From NCBI RefSeq assembly GCF_014698795.1, contig NZ_JACJTR010000029.1, forward strand, positions 1 through 64,000: a stretch of 64,000 bases of DNA, read 5' to 3'. Below are positions 26,795 through 36,058 of the stretch, piece after piece. Each line of letters begins with the position of its first letter. Position 1 is the stretch's first letter. Source of the DNA: Nostoc sp. FACHB-892. Its GTDB lineage: Bacteria; Cyanobacteriota; Cyanobacteriia; Cyanobacteriales; Nostocaceae. The notes under the pieces were generated by a model. The model did no database searches. It had not been told where the DNA came from and was given only the letters and a program-made list of their open reading frames with translations. Both the position numbers and the translations under genes were made by a program.

Positions 26795-27057
26795 GCAGTT
26801 TTATTTTCTGGTAGTATCACCATCACCGCGCAATGGGGTAGGGGAGTGGGAGGGCAGGGGGAGCAGCATTCTCTATGAACGCGAACAGCGCTTGCTTCCC
26901 CAAAGGGGTACGACTACGCTCAGTGACCCGGAGAGGCAGGGGAAGAAAATACTTCCGTGTTTCCCATCTCCTGGAAATAGCAAAAGTCCTGAGCAACTGA
27001 GTATTATGTTTCCCACTCAGCCTTCAAGACTATCGATTTTAGATAAATTTAAACATC
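26795..27057. other. Spacer with GC-rich short repeats
   Basis: Between infC terminator and the HEAT-fusion start. It contains GGGGTAGGGGAGTGGGAGGG-type short repeats (about 26833-26862) and CTTGCTTCCCCAAAGGGGTACG (about 26890-26911), which forms a small hairpin. A frame at 26793-27077 is composed of these repeats and is not supported. Confidence 0.5.
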
Positions 27058-27084
27058 AAAAAACCCCTGACTCCTAGCCAGGGG
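27058..27084 (-). terminator. Rho-independent terminator of infC
   Basis: On the minus strand CCCCTG (27084-27079) pairs with CAGGGG (27069-27064) around GCTAGGAGT and is followed by TTTTTT (27063-27058). It lies 36 bp after the infC stop. Confidence 0.85.
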
Positions 27085-27119
27085 ATTTTCAAACTTGGTC
27101 TATTAATAAAGTTAGAGGA

Positions 27120-27653
27120 TTATTTTTTGGGCGAGATAAGCATCATCATGTTTCGCCCTTCTTTTTTAGGCGCTTGTTGAAGCTCACCAAATGGCTCCAA
27201 ATCCGTTGCCATTCGCTTAAGCAAATCTTCTGCTAGGTCGCTATGTTGAATTTCTCGACCCCGGAACATTACAGTCGCTTTGACTTTATCACCATCTTTC
27301 AAAAAGCGCTCTGCTTGCTTAACACGCACGTTGTAGTCGTGTTCTTCTATTTTGTAGCGCATCTTAACTTCTTTGACATCAGCCGTGTGCTGCTTTTTCC
27401 GGGCTTCCCGCGCCTTTTTCTCCTGCTCAAACTTGTATTTCCCGTAGTCCATAATCCGACAAACTGGCGGGTCAGCTTTGTCACTAATTAGCACCAAATC
27501 TAACTCTTTTTCTTCTGCTAGTTGTAGTGCTTCCTGTGGGAGCATAATTCCCAGTTGGGCACCATCAGTATCAATTACCCGAATTTTCGGGAAGCGAATT
27601 CGTTCGTTAATTTGGGGCAGATCGCGAGTTCTTTTCTTCTCAATCACAGGCAT
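27120..27653 (-). CDS. infC: Translation initiation factor IF-3
   Basis: 177 residues, the standard length. N-terminal domain: [19 protein letters not shown] and [18 protein letters not shown]; the basic linker [16 protein letters not shown]; and the C-terminal domain with [42 protein letters not shown] and MMLISPKK at the very end. IF-3 binds the 30S subunit and controls initiator tRNA and start-codon choice. It has its own terminator. The 786-bp upstream spacer may hold an autoregulatory leader, but none could be identified. An uncommon start codon, as in E. coli infC, is not used here; ATG at 27653. Confidence 0.97.
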   Translation of the reverse strand: MPVIEKKRTRDLPQINERIRFPKIRVIDTDGAQLGIMLPQEALQLAEEKELDLVLISDKADPPVCRIMDYGKYKFEQEKKAREARKKQHTADVKEVKMRYKIEEHDYNVRVKQAERFLKDGDKVKATVMFRGREIQHSDLAEDLLKRMATDLEPFGELQQAPKKEGRNMMMLISPKK

Positions 27654-28439
27654 TATGATTTGTAGGAGCTCTTAATGAAGGATTTGGTGTGGTCTTGATT
27701 GGTATGCCTCAGAGGCAAAAATACGGAAATAACTCAGGACTGAAAACATAGTCTACAGTTCTAGAGTAACTAATCCATAAAATAGTTGCGTCCTTGTATT
27801 TGTCATTCTACTAAGTCTGAGAGAATTTCTTTGCAATAGTTAATCTAAATTACACAACCTAGACTCATGTTAAATATTATTACAATTATTTAGCAATACT
27901 TTTTGCGATGGCGTAACCGCCCACCGTAAGCGATCGCACTGAGCAACACCATATCTCCAGAATACCAAAATCACACGAAATAGTATTTCTGTAGAAATTC
28001 GGTCTAAAGGTTGGTTGAGAGCGATGCCTACGGCGGTAAACTATGCTTGTACGCATTTAAATGGGAACCGCTATAAACTATCCAAAAGCATAAGAGGGTT
28101 TAAATTGATTCATTACACTAATTAAATGATTGAATCCCAGCAATAAATCGGAATTAAGAAAAATCTTTAGTTTGCAGTTGAGTCTAATACAGACCTAACC
28201 CCCAATCCCTTGCCTGCATTCGCGTAGCGTCTTGTTGGCGTTCGCGTTCGCGTCTCTGAAAGAGAAGCCTCTCGTAGAGAAGAGAGGGAATGGAAGTGAG
28301 GTCAAAACTGTACTGAACTCAAAGAGAACCGCTATATGTTGGCTTAATGTGATGGAGCGATCGCAATCTGTAGAATAACCTTCATCTATCTTTCAGACAG
28401 CGATCGCAAAATGCCCAACCTAGTAGCCCGATATTTGCT
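27654..28439. other. Repeat-rich spacer between infC and purQ
   Basis: 786 bp without a gene. It holds a GCGATGCCTACGGCGG copy with GGGAACCGCTATA nearby (28020-28076), a GACCTAAC...GTGAGGTC element (28192-28303) containing GCGTAGCGTCTTG and GCGTTCGCG repeats, and two HIP1 sites near 28358 and 28400. The 120 bp nearest infC would be its leader. Confidence 0.6.
28192..28303. repeat. GACCTAAC/GTGAGGTC dispersed element, copy 1
   Basis: Begins GACCTAACCCCCAATCCC and ends GGGAATGGAAGTGAGGTC; the ends are imperfect inverted repeats. The centre is a mosaic of GCGTTCGCG and CTCTCGTAGAGAAGAGAG palindromes. A second copy with the same ends lies at 36148-36250. Confidence 0.6.
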
Positions 28440-29114
28440 CTAAGCTAATGCCGCTACCTTCTCTAGCAAGCCCTGAAACAGCCTCAAGCCATCGCTATTC
28501 CCCAGCATCACGTCAGACGCTCTTTCTGGGTGCGGCATCATCCCCAACACATTGCCCTGGCGATCGCAAATCCCGGCAATGTTGTTCAGTGAACCATTGA
28601 GATTCTCTCCTTCATAACGAAACACAACTTGCCCGTTATCTTCAATTTCTGCAAGAGTGGCTTTATCAGCGTAGAATTGCCCCTCTCCGTGGGCAATGGG
28701 CAAGGTGATAATTTCACCAGTGTTATAAGCTTGCGTCCATGAGAGATCGGTACGCTCAACTTTCAAAGGGACGCGATCGCAAATAAAATGCAAATCCCGA
28801 TTTCTAGTCAACACCCCTGGCAAAAGTCCAGCTTCTGTTAATACCTGAAAACCATTGCAAATACCGATCACAAACTTACCTTTTTGGGCGTGTTCAACAA
28901 CCTGCTGCATCACAGGTGAAAAACGCGCGATCGCACCGCAGCGCAGATAATCCCCGTAGCTAAAGCCACCAGGAATGATCACGACATCCAAATCAGCAAT
29001 GTCCGTTTCTTGATGCCAAACCATGCGAGTCGGTTGCCCCAGCAAGTCTCTGGTTACATAAGCAACATCGCGATCGCAATTAGAACCTGGAAAAACAACA
29101 ACACCGAATTTCAT
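28440..29114 (-). CDS. purQ: Phosphoribosylformylglycinamidine synthase subunit PurQ
   Basis: 224 residues, class I glutamine amidotransferase fold. It begins MKFGVVVFPGSNCDRD, has the nucleophile Cys in VIGICNGFQVLTEAGLLPG and the His-Glu pair in MMPHPERASD. It supplies ammonia to PurL for the FGAR to FGAM step of purine synthesis. PurS lies 126 bp upstream on the same strand; PurL is not in the window. The spacer is filled with short G-rich tandem repeats rather than a promoter. Confidence 0.96.
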   Translation of the reverse strand: MKFGVVVFPGSNCDRDVAYVTRDLLGQPTRMVWHQETDIADLDVVIIPGGFSYGDYLRCGAIARFSPVMQQVVEHAQKGKFVIGICNGFQVLTEAGLLPGVLTRNRDLHFICDRVPLKVERTDLSWTQAYNTGEIITLPIAHGEGQFYADKATLAEIEDNGQVVFRYEGENLNGSLNNIAGICDRQGNVLGMMPHPERASDVMLGNSDGLRLFQGLLEKVAALA

Positions 29115-29119
29115 GATTA

Positions 29120-29236
29120 GTCAATAGGAGTGGGGAGTGGGTGGGAGGCAGAGGGAGCAGGGGAGGCAGGGGAGGATGAGGGAGATGAGGGAGATGAATT
29201 AATAACCAATCCCCAATCCCAAATCCCCAATCCCCA
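29120..29236. repeat. Short tandem repeats between purS and purQ
   Basis: GGGGAGGCAGGGGAGG-type and GATGAGGGA units (29130-29197) followed by CCCCAATC repeats (about 29206-29239). These are the heptamer/octamer tandem repeats common between genes of Nostoc-like genomes. Confidence 0.75.
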
Positions 29237-29240
29237 ATCC

Positions 29241-29519
29241 TTAAAAGATTCCCGTTTGGGTTTCGACCTCAATTAAATCAAAGCGGTAATTTTCAATTAC
29301 GGGATTTGATAGCATTTGGTCACAAATGTGATCAAGGTCTTGACGCGCTTTCTTCTCATCAGACGAGGTAATGGTGAGTTCAATGTACTTGCCAATCCGC
29401 ACCTGGTCAACGTTCTCGTATCCCATTTGCTTAAGACCGGATTGTACAGCCACGCCAGCAGGGTCTAACACTGAAGGACGAAGCGTCACGAAAATTTTGG
29501 CTAGATACTTGGTTTGCAC
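29241..29519 (-). CDS. purS: Phosphoribosylformylglycinamidine synthase subunit PurS
   Basis: 92 residues, the small bridging subunit of the three-part FGAM synthase. It begins MQTKYLAKIFVTLRPSVLDPAGVAV, followed by GYENVDQVRIGKYIELTI, both conserved in PurS, and ends in NYRFDLIEVE. It couples PurQ to PurL. Transcribed towards purQ and divergently from the Fur-type regulator at 29664. Confidence 0.95.
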   Translation of the reverse strand: MQTKYLAKIFVTLRPSVLDPAGVAVQSGLKQMGYENVDQVRIGKYIELTITSSDEKKARQDLDHICDQMLSNPVIENYRFDLIEVETQTGIF

Positions 29520-29663
29520 GGGCTTTTGCTGAATGCTGCGATCGCTATACTATAACTTTCTGTTCCAACTGAGTGAAAATAAGATTACGAAGCCGTTAAA
29601 GTTAATTGATCAATTAGCCCATCTAACAGCTTCAACTACAGTGGCATATTAAAATAATTATCT

Positions 29664-30068
29664 ATGAGAGCCATACGCACCCGCAGTCAAGAGCGTATTT
29701 TCAACCTACTGAAAACCATCAAAAAAGGCATTTCCGCTCAAGATATTTACGTAGAACTACGTAACACAAATCAGAGTATGGGTTTAGCAACAGTTTACCG
29801 TTCCCTTGAAGCCTTAAAACTCGAAGGCATGGTACAAGTGCGGAATTTGGCTAATGGTGAAGCCCTCTACAGTCTAGCGCAGCAAGACAAACACCATCTT
29901 ACTTGCTTGCAGTGCGGTGTATCAATTCCGATTAATCAATGCCCAGTTCATGACTTAGAAGACCAGTTAGAATCCAGCCATAAGTTTAAAGTTTTTTACC
30001 ACACCCTAGAGTTTTTTGGGTTGTGCAGCGAATGCCAGGTAAATCAAGCTAGTGAAATTAGTCAATAA
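29664..30068 (+). CDS. zur: Fur-family regulator, Zur/FurB-like
   Basis: 134 residues. Winged-helix DNA-binding part with SAQDIYVELR and MGLATVYRSLEALKLEGMV; the metal-binding part has HHLTCLQCG and LCSECQ, the two CxxC pairs of a structural zinc site, and H/C ligands in HKFKVFYHTLEFFG. The opening MRAIRTRSQERIFNLL closely resembles, from memory, the FurB (Zur) protein of Anabaena rather than FurA or PerR. It would repress zinc uptake genes when zinc is sufficient. It stands alone between purS and a short minus-strand gene. The Fur family is certain; the Zur subgroup is a judgement. Confidence 0.85.
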   Translation: MRAIRTRSQERIFNLLKTIKKGISAQDIYVELRNTNQSMGLATVYRSLEALKLEGMVQVRNLANGEALYSLAQQDKHHLTCLQCGVSIPINQCPVHDLEDQLESSHKFKVFYHTLEFFGLCSECQVNQASEISQ

Positions 30069-30157
30069 TCATACCAATTCTATGTGATGTTATATTTCAT
30101 TTTTCCACAGACTCAATTGATCACGAGAAGAATGAGATAAGTAGTGCGTAGGCGTGT

Positions 30158-30358
30158 TTAAGGGTTGGGTTTCCCAACGCCGTACTCCACCAGTGCATAA
30201 GCATAAACCCCACTAAAATCTGCTGGTGGATGCTCTGGGTCAAGTTTAAACTGCTGAAGTAACTTAATTACAGTCTCATTGTGCCGAATTTTTTCCTTAA
30301 TTAAAGGATTAGCGATCGCAGTAATAGCGCTGATAACCTGTTCTGGGTTAATTATCAT
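30158..30358 (-). CDS. Small protein resembling an effector-associated adaptor domain
   Basis: 66 residues, soluble, two or three helices: PEQVISAITAIANPLI, NETVIKLLQQFKL, then the motif HPPADFSGVYAYALVEYGVG. The H-P-P-x-D-F-x-x-V-Y-A-Y-x-L-V-E-Y-G-x-G tail is, from memory, shared by short N-terminal domains of cyanobacterial NACHT/STAND and peptidase proteins, and by stand-alone small proteins. If so it is a homotypic interaction adaptor; this is a weak inference. It lies 60 bp downstream of the SPFH gene on the same strand. Confidence 0.6.
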   Translation of the reverse strand: MIINPEQVISAITAIANPLIKEKIRHNETVIKLLQQFKLDPEHPPADFSGVYAYALVEYGVGKPNP

Positions 30359-30418
30359 TAGTCATGGGGCATGGGGTATTGCTTCTCCCTCATCCCCCTT
30401 ATCTCCCTCATCCCACTT

Positions 30419-31426
30419 CTAACTAGGGCGCTTATTTTCTAATCCTGGTATTTGCTTAGAAAACAAATCATTTGAGTCAACCTGACCATTTGAGATAACG
30501 GAACGCATACCCTCGAAAGCAGCAGGGATAGTGCGCGGATCTATAAATAAAACCTTACTGCTATCGCTTCTACCAATTGTCGCGCCCATATCCAGATAGC
30601 CCAAGGCAAACAGAACTTCCACCGCTTTATTAGCATTGGGGTTAGTTTGAATTTTGTGGGCAATAACTTCTGCTGATTCTGCGATCGCCTGCGCTTTTAA
30701 AACCTGCTGCTGACGTTCCGCTTGAGCTTTCAGAACGATCGCCTTTTGTTCAGCTTCCGCTTGCAGAATTGTCGATTTCTGACGGGCTTCGGCATCCAAT
30801 ATTTGCGCCTCCGCTTTACCTCTAGCACTATTAACAGCAGCTTCGCGCTCACCCTCAGAATTTAAAATTGCTGCCCGTTTGCGTCGTTCTGCCGACATTT
30901 GCAATTCCATCGATTCTCGCACCGCCTGAGATGGAATAATATCCCGCAGTTCTACCCGCGTTACTTTCACACCCCAAGGATCTGTAGCAATGTCCAAATC
31001 CCTTAATAGAAGTTCATTGATTTGGGAACGAGCAGTAAAGGTTTGATCCAACTCCAATTGCCCCATTTCGGAGCGAATTTGAGTCAGCACCATGTTCACC
31101 ATTGCCGACTGGAGATTTTCTACCTTATACCAGGCTTTTTCCATATCCACAATCCGCCAATAAAATACTGCATCCACCTCAATACCAACGTTGTCGCGGG
31201 TGATGCATTTTTGGGGAGGAATATCTAAAACTTTTTCCCGAATGGTTTCTCTATAAACGATTTTATCCAAAAAAGGAATTAAAAAGTTCAGTCCTGGTTC
31301 CAGCTTTTTGTTATAGCTACCCAATCTTTCTACCAAAGCTTCATTGCCCTGATTGATGACTTTTACAGACCCCGCTACAGCAGAACCACCAAGGGCTAAA
31401 AATACTAGTAAAAATAACTGTTCCAT
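30419..31426 (-). CDS. SPFH/Band 7 family protein (paraslipin type)
   Basis: 335 residues. An N-terminal membrane segment (about residues 4-20) is followed by the SPFH domain: [50 protein letters not shown] and [13 protein letters not shown]. After that come Ala/Glu-rich heptads ([38 protein letters not shown]) forming a coiled coil, and a C-terminal tail FAGYLDMG... ending ENKRPS. The paraslipin subgroup oligomerises in membrane microdomains and is usually adjacent to an NfeD gene, as here (31559-31993), 132 bp upstream on the same strand. Confidence 0.93.
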   Translation of the reverse strand: MEQLFLLVFLALGGSAVAGSVKVINQGNEALVERLGSYNKKLEPGLNFLIPFLDKIVYRETIREKVLDIPPQKCITRDNVGIEVDAVFYWRIVDMEKAWYKVENLQSAMVNMVLTQIRSEMGQLELDQTFTARSQINELLLRDLDIATDPWGVKVTRVELRDIIPSQAVRESMELQMSAERRKRAAILNSEGEREAAVNSARGKAEAQILDAEARQKSTILQAEAEQKAIVLKAQAERQQQVLKAQAIAESAEVIAHKIQTNPNANKAVEVLFALGYLDMGATIGRSDSSKVLFIDPRTIPAAFEGMRSVISNGQVDSNDLFSKQIPGLENKRPS

Positions 31427-31558
31427 TGTGAATCTCCTGATTTTAAATATGAAAGAGGGAGTGGGGAGTTAGGAGTTAGGAGTTAGGAGTGTGAGAGATG
31501 AGGAAGTAGAGATTAATTTCTTCTCAATGCCCAATGCCCAATGCCCTATTCTCATTAA

Positions 31559-31993
31559 CTAAGAATTCAACAGATTTTCTGGTATCACAATTAAGGTAGT
31601 ACCCTCTCTCCTAACCACATAAACTCTTTGATGAGGTGCTACCGTATATTTGTCATCGTCACATCGTGCTTGCCAGGAATTTCCTTCATACAGCACCCGC
31701 CCTGTTTTCCCAGGCGGAATTTCTGTTAAGGTTTCAGCTATGACTGCATCCTGAATTTTCGATTTGCGTCGTTGTGGTTGCAAAAACCGACGGGAAAGCA
31801 CAATTAATAATGTGGAAAGTAATAGCCAAACCACAACTTGCAACCATACATTTCCCAAACCCACTCCAGACAGCAGAGCCACCACAAAAGCGCTAATTCC
31901 CATCATGAAGGCGACAAACGCCGATGGTAAAAACAGTTCCATCAAACAAAGAACTGCTCCTGCCAGAAGCCAGATTAAGGTAAAACTTGGCAT
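31559..31993 (-). CDS. NfeD-like protein, short form
   Basis: 144 residues. Two to three membrane helices (about residues 5-65: LIWLLAGAVLCLMELF, AFMMGISAFVVALLSGVG, WLQVVVWLLLSTLLIVL) followed by an OB-fold domain with GKTGRVLYEGNSWQARCDD and VYVVRREGTTLIVIP, the typical NfeD1b pattern without the ClpP-like protease. It is the upstream partner of the SPFH protein, and the pair probably organises a membrane domain. Confidence 0.92.
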   Translation of the reverse strand: MPSFTLIWLLAGAVLCLMELFLPSAFVAFMMGISAFVVALLSGVGLGNVWLQVVVWLLLSTLLIVLSRRFLQPQRRKSKIQDAVIAETLTEIPPGKTGRVLYEGNSWQARCDDDKYTVAPHQRVYVVRREGTTLIVIPENLLNS

Positions 31994-32222
31994 AGCGCCA
32001 TTCCTAGATACATTGACGTAAATGCATTTCTACGATTAGATACAGCCAGACGTAAGTCATTTACAGAAAGAAAACTTGGTCTTTTTACCAATAATTTTGA
32101 TTAATTTCAGTAACAAGGTGTAGCTAGCAGTACGCAAATCCAGTCTATTCTAGCCTTCAAGTCATTGCCAGCTAAATGTAATCGAAGTTAATGAGTTAAT
32201 TGTTTTCTTAATTTATACCTTT

Positions 32223-34220
32223 ATGATTTCTACTCAACTGATAATTTATTGTATAAATCCAAGCTGTAATAGTCCCATTAATCCTATGGGAGACAGTGTT
32301 TGTGCTACTTGTCAAACTCCTTTAGTTCACCGCTATCTTTGGGCTACTGGTTCATCGTCTGCCAAAATCCCACCAGGCACAAAGGTAGCACATAGGTATG
32401 AGGTTATTAGTTCCCAGATTTGGCTGGATACTCAACCGGGACTGTCGCCAGATGCACCTGAAGAATTGCCAACGGAAGTAATTCCTTATCTACAATTATA
32501 TCAAGAGCGGTTACGTTTGCCGCAGGCTTATGGGTTTGTTAGTAACCTTGAGGGAGATACAACTGATATCCTCTTATTAGAAAATGTGCCGATAGATGAG
32601 ACAGGAAATATCTATCCAACTATTGTTGAAGCATGGGAGCAAGCAACGGCGGTACGACAAGTTTATTGGCTGTGGCAAATTCTCCAACTTTGGAAACCTT
32701 TATCAGAATTGGGACTTAGCCATAGTTTACTAGTACCAGACAATTTGAGAGTCCAAGGTTGGTGTGTGCGACTGTTGGAACTCTACCAAACACCAACAGA
32801 TAAGAAGCTGAGTTTACAAAATCTGGGAGAGTGTTGGCAGTTTTGGGTAGCGTCTGCAAAGCCATCAGTAGCCAAAGGGTTACAAAACATAGTCCAGCAG
32901 ATGTGTGAAACTGAGGTTGAGTTGGATGATATTGCTACTCAACTCAATAATTTACTACTAGCATCTGCGGCAGAATTGCCATTAGTTTTGAAGGTGGCAG
33001 GCTCTACAGATATTGGCCCAATTATGGCGCAAAATGAAGATGCTTGCTACCCTAATGCTTTGAGTGACTTAGATGAACCTTTATCGCATCACTTATCGAT
33101 TGTTTGCGATGGCATTGGCGGACATGAAGGTGGCGAGGTTGCCAGTAAGTTGGCAGTGCAGTCTGTAAAGTTGCAAATGCGCGTTTTACTAAGGGAGGTT
33201 ACAGAACAAGCTGTACTTGTACCACCAGAATTGTTGCAGGAACAATTAGAAGCAAGCTTGCGGGTGGTAAACAATCTGATTTCTGCGCGCAATAATGAGC
33301 AAAAACGCCAAGGCAGAGAACGCATGGCTACAACTATTGTCATGGCGTTGCAAGTTCCACAACGAGTGCAGACAAGTACTGGATGGCAATCAAATAATAC
33401 CCATGAACTTTACTTGGCTAATGTTGGTGATAGCCGTGCTTATTGGATTACTCGCAATTATTGTCAACTACTGACAGTAGATGATGATGTGGCAACGCGG
33501 GAAGTACGTTTTGCTAAAAGCTTGTATCGAAAGGCACTCTTGAGATCAGATGCTAGTGCCTTAACTCAAGCGTTGGGGACAAGGAATTCAGAATCTTTGC
33601 GTCTCAAGGTTCAGCGATTCATTATAGAAGAAGATGGGATATTGCTACTGTGTTCTGATGGTTTAAGTGATAATAACTGGGTGGAACAATCTTGGCAGGA
33701 TTATGCAATACCTGTGTTAGCAGGAAAACTAACAGTTGAAGATGCTGTTCGCAACTGGATTGACTTGGCAAACGAAAAAAATGGGCGTGATAATACGTCG
33801 GTTGTTCTCACTTATTGCCGTGTCTCGCCAGAATATTTAGTACCTGTGACTCCGACGTTGCCTGAAGAGATTATAGAAGCAGAGATACAAAAAGAACAAA
33901 AAGAACAAGAAGAACTAAAAGAATTAGAAGAATTAGAAGAACCAATTTCTTTTACAGAAAGTTCCGAAGCTTTGCTAGATTTGGATCTAGATTTGGATCT
34001 TTCAGAGGAACCAATTCTGAGGTTTGAAATTCCACCAAGCTTAAAGAGAAAACCTAAACGGGATAAACGTTTGCCAATGCTAGGGGGAGTGTTAGCGTTG
34101 CTTGTGGGGGGTACAAGTCTGGGATTATTAGCTTGGTGGCAATTTAATCCTCAAGGATTCCAGCAAATGTGTCGGCAACTTCCTCAAAGAATACAGCAAT
34201 TATGTCCGCCTAGAAAATAG
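32223..34220 (+). CDS. PP2C-type protein phosphatase with zinc ribbon and C-terminal membrane anchor
   Basis: 665 residues. N-terminal CINPSCNSPI...CATCQ zinc ribbon (about residues 11-33). The region to about 250 is a degenerate kinase-like or helical segment (VWEQATAVRQVYWLWQILQLW). The PP2C domain spans about 255-540: DIGPIMAQNEDACYPN, IVCDGIGGHEGGEVAS, LANVGDSRAYWI, LLLCSDGLSDNNW and GRDNTSVVLTY hold all metal-binding Asp residues. An acidic Glu/Leu-rich linker (about 550-595) with a DLDLDLDLSEE stretch leads to one membrane helix (about 625-645). It removes phosphate from Ser/Thr; substrate unknown. The membrane anchor and zinc ribbon are typical of the cyanobacterial PP2C-with-kinase-like form. 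Confidence 0.88.
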   Translation: MISTQLIIYCINPSCNSPINPMGDSVCATCQTPLVHRYLWATGSSSAKIPPGTKVAHRYEVISSQIWLDTQPGLSPDAPEELPTEVIPYLQLYQERLRLPQAYGFVSNLEGDTTDILLLENVPIDETGNIYPTIVEAWEQATAVRQVYWLWQILQLWKPLSELGLSHSLLVPDNLRVQGWCVRLLELYQTPTDKKLSLQNLGECWQFWVASAKPSVAKGLQNIVQQMCETEVELDDIATQLNNLLLASAAELPLVLKVAGSTDIGPIMAQNEDACYPNALSDLDEPLSHHLSIVCDGIGGHEGGEVASKLAVQSVKLQMRVLLREVTEQAVLVPPELLQEQLEASLRVVNNLISARNNEQKRQGRERMATTIVMALQVPQRVQTSTGWQSNNTHELYLANVGDSRAYWITRNYCQLLTVDDDVATREVRFAKSLYRKALLRSDASALTQALGTRNSESLRLKVQRFIIEEDGILLLCSDGLSDNNWVEQSWQDYAIPVLAGKLTVEDAVRNWIDLANEKNGRDNTSVVLTYCRVSPEYLVPVTPTLPEEIIEAEIQKEQKEQEELKELEELEEPISFTESSEALLDLDLDLDLSEEPILRFEIPPSLKRKPKRDKRLPMLGGVLALLVGGTSLGLLAWWQFNPQGFQQMCRQLPQRIQQLCPPRK

Positions 34221-34726
34221 GGAGTGGAGATTGGGGAATAGGTTATACCGAAATGTCGCGATGTTGATGATGAATGTCGTGATGTTGGTAAAACTGAATA
34301 TCTTGCACCAGTTTCAACAACCGCCTCAGAATGAATTCTGAGGCTAATAGCTAAAGTCTTCTAAAGAAGACTAAGCAAAGATACTTGCTTCGCGTGGGGT
34401 ACAAAACCTGTCTATTGCGCTTGCGCTGCACGTTGGCGTACCCTCTTGTAGAGAAGCGCATCACGCACGCAGGCTATTTATGGGATGCTCTGGTGATTAT
34501 GTTGTGGCGATCGCACCACAGATAACTTTACATGACTTTGGCAAAGGCGATCGCACCACACATAACTCTACATCACATCTTGCACCAACATGGAAGCTAG
34601 TAAGCTACCTGGCAAAACACTGCGTTCCTCTGCGTTTAAAAAAGTAATGTTTAGGCTTTAGTAGAGTATGGCGTGTTTAGACTTGAGCCTGTCCTCAATT
34701 GTTTTAAAATGAGGAAAAAGACAAAG
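34221..34726. other. Spacer with palindromes and HIP1 direct repeats
   Basis: No gene. Contains adjacent palindromes (34323-34372), a GCGTACCCTCTTGTAGAGAAGCGC segment (about 34435-34459), and two 28-bp direct repeats carrying HIP1 (GGCGATCGCACCACA..ATAACT.TACAT) at 34506-34533 and 34546-34573. ATGTCG/ATGTTG short repeats lie at about 34252-34289. Confidence 0.6.
34323..34372. repeat. Two adjacent perfect palindromes
   Basis: GCCTCAGAAT/ATTCTGAGGC (34323-34332 and 34335-34344, 2-nt loop) and AGTCTTCT/AGAAGACT (34355-34362 and 34365-34372). The pair lies 100 bp after the phosphatase gene and could act as an RNA-stability hairpin; no T-run follows. Palindromes of this design recur between cyanobacterial genes. 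Confidence 0.6.
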
Positions 34727-36058
34727 ATGAGTATTTTTGCTGAAAAATTTGCCCAGTTATCCTTAAGCGACCAGCGAATCTTCCTTATTGACCCTGGTGT
34801 TAAAGCCAAGATAGGAAAGTGGAAACCGTTTTACAAAAGACTGACTGATTTTAATTTTATCGATGCTAAAATCAACCATTCTGATTTTGGTGTGCAGTCA
34901 CTAATTGCGGATTATGATTTAATTAACGACTCAGAACTATTAAACAACCCAGAATATAATTCAGAGCAAGTCAAAACGCTGAAATTGATTCAAGGAGCAT
35001 TGCGACTGTCAGCGCATATCTTAAGAAAAGATAAAAAGCAACTGGCAGGGCAATTGTGGGGGCGAATGCAGCACTTTGCAGTACCGGAAATTCAAGCAAT
35101 GCTGGAAGTAGCAAAGCAGCAGCAAGTTTTACCTTGGTTGCGTCCGCTAACATCTAACTTAGTTTCCCCTGGCGGCAGTTTACTTCTTACCTTCACAGGT
35201 CATAGCGACTCTGTAAGAGCAGTAGCCCTCACTCCCGATGGCAAGCGAGTGATTTCTGCTTCATTTGACAACACACTCAAACTCTGGAATTTGGAAACTA
35301 GGGAGGATGAGCCAACTTTCCAAGTTCATAGCGGTTGGGTAAATGCACTAACCTTCACTCCCAATGGCAAGCAGGTGATTTCTGATTCATCTGACAAGAC
35401 ACTCAAACTCTGGAATCTGGAAACTGGGGAGAATGAGCGGACTTTCCACGGTCATAGCAGCTCGGTAAATACAGTAGCCCTCACCCCTGATGGCAAGTGG
35501 GTGATTTCTGGTTCATGGGACAAGACACTCAAACTCTGGAATCTGGAAACTGGGGAGAATGAGCGGACTTTCCACGGTCATAGCTGGGGGGTATATGCAG
35601 TAGCCCTCACGCCCGATAGCAAGCGGGTGATTTCTGGTTCATGGGACAAGACACTCAAACTCTGGAATCTGGAAACTGGGGAGAATGAGCGGACTTTCCA
35701 GGGTCATAGCGATTGGGTAAATGCAGTAGCCCTCACTCTCGATGGCAAGCGAGTGATTTCTGCTTCAAGGGACAAGACACTCAAACTCTGGAATCTGGAA
35801 ACTGGGGAGAATGAGCGGACTTTCCAGGGTCATAGCAACTGCGTAAATGCAGTAGCCCTCACCCCCAATGGCAAGCAGGTGATTTCTGCTTCATTTGACA
35901 ACACACTCAAACTCTGGAATCTGCAAACTGGGGAAGAAATTGCCACTTTTATAGGAGAGTCTCCATTTCTTTGCTGTGCTATTGCAGCAGATGGGGTGAC
36001 AATTGTGGCAGGGGAGGAGTCAGGGAGAGTGTATTTTTTGCAGTTGGAGAATGTCTAA
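34727..36058 (+). CDS. WD40-repeat protein derived from a STAND/NB-ARC sensor
   Basis: 443 residues from ATG at 34727, preceded by GAGG at 34711-34714; earlier starts at 34673 (GTG) and 34709 are possible. The first ~150 residues are helical (VQSLIADYDLI, LKLIQGALRLSAHILRKDKK, LWGRMQHFAVPEIQAMLE) and correspond to the linker between the NB-ARC ATPase and WD40 part of cyanobacterial STAND proteins; the segment PWLRPLTSNLVSPGGSLL is the usual junction. Seven WD40 blades follow, in 42-residue units (VISxSxDKTLKLWNLETGENERTF) that are nearly identical over blades 2-6 at DNA level. No ATPase domain is present upstream, so it is either a truncated sensor or a stand-alone binding protein. Confidence 0.82.
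   Translation: MSIFAEKFAQLSLSDQRIFLIDPGVKAKIGKWKPFYKRLTDFNFIDAKINHSDFGVQSLIADYDLINDSELLNNPEYNSEQVKTLKLIQGALRLSAHILRKDKKQLAGQLWGRMQHFAVPEIQAMLEVAKQQQVLPWLRPLTSNLVSPGGSLLLTFTGHSDSVRAVALTPDGKRVISASFDNTLKLWNLETREDEPTFQVHSGWVNALTFTPNGKQVISDSSDKTLKLWNLETGENERTFHGHSSSVNTVALTPDGKWVISGSWDKTLKLWNLETGENERTFHGHSWGVYAVALTPDSKRVISGSWDKTLKLWNLETGENERTFQGHSDWVNAVALTLDGKRVISASRDKTLKLWNLETGENERTFQGHSNCVNAVALTPNGKQVISASFDNTLKLWNLQTGEEIATFIGESPFLCCAIAADGVTIVAGEESGRVYFLQLENV

Noticed and set aside
26793-27077. 94-codon + strand frame
   Set aside because: Composed of G-rich short repeats and the infC terminator; not coding-like.
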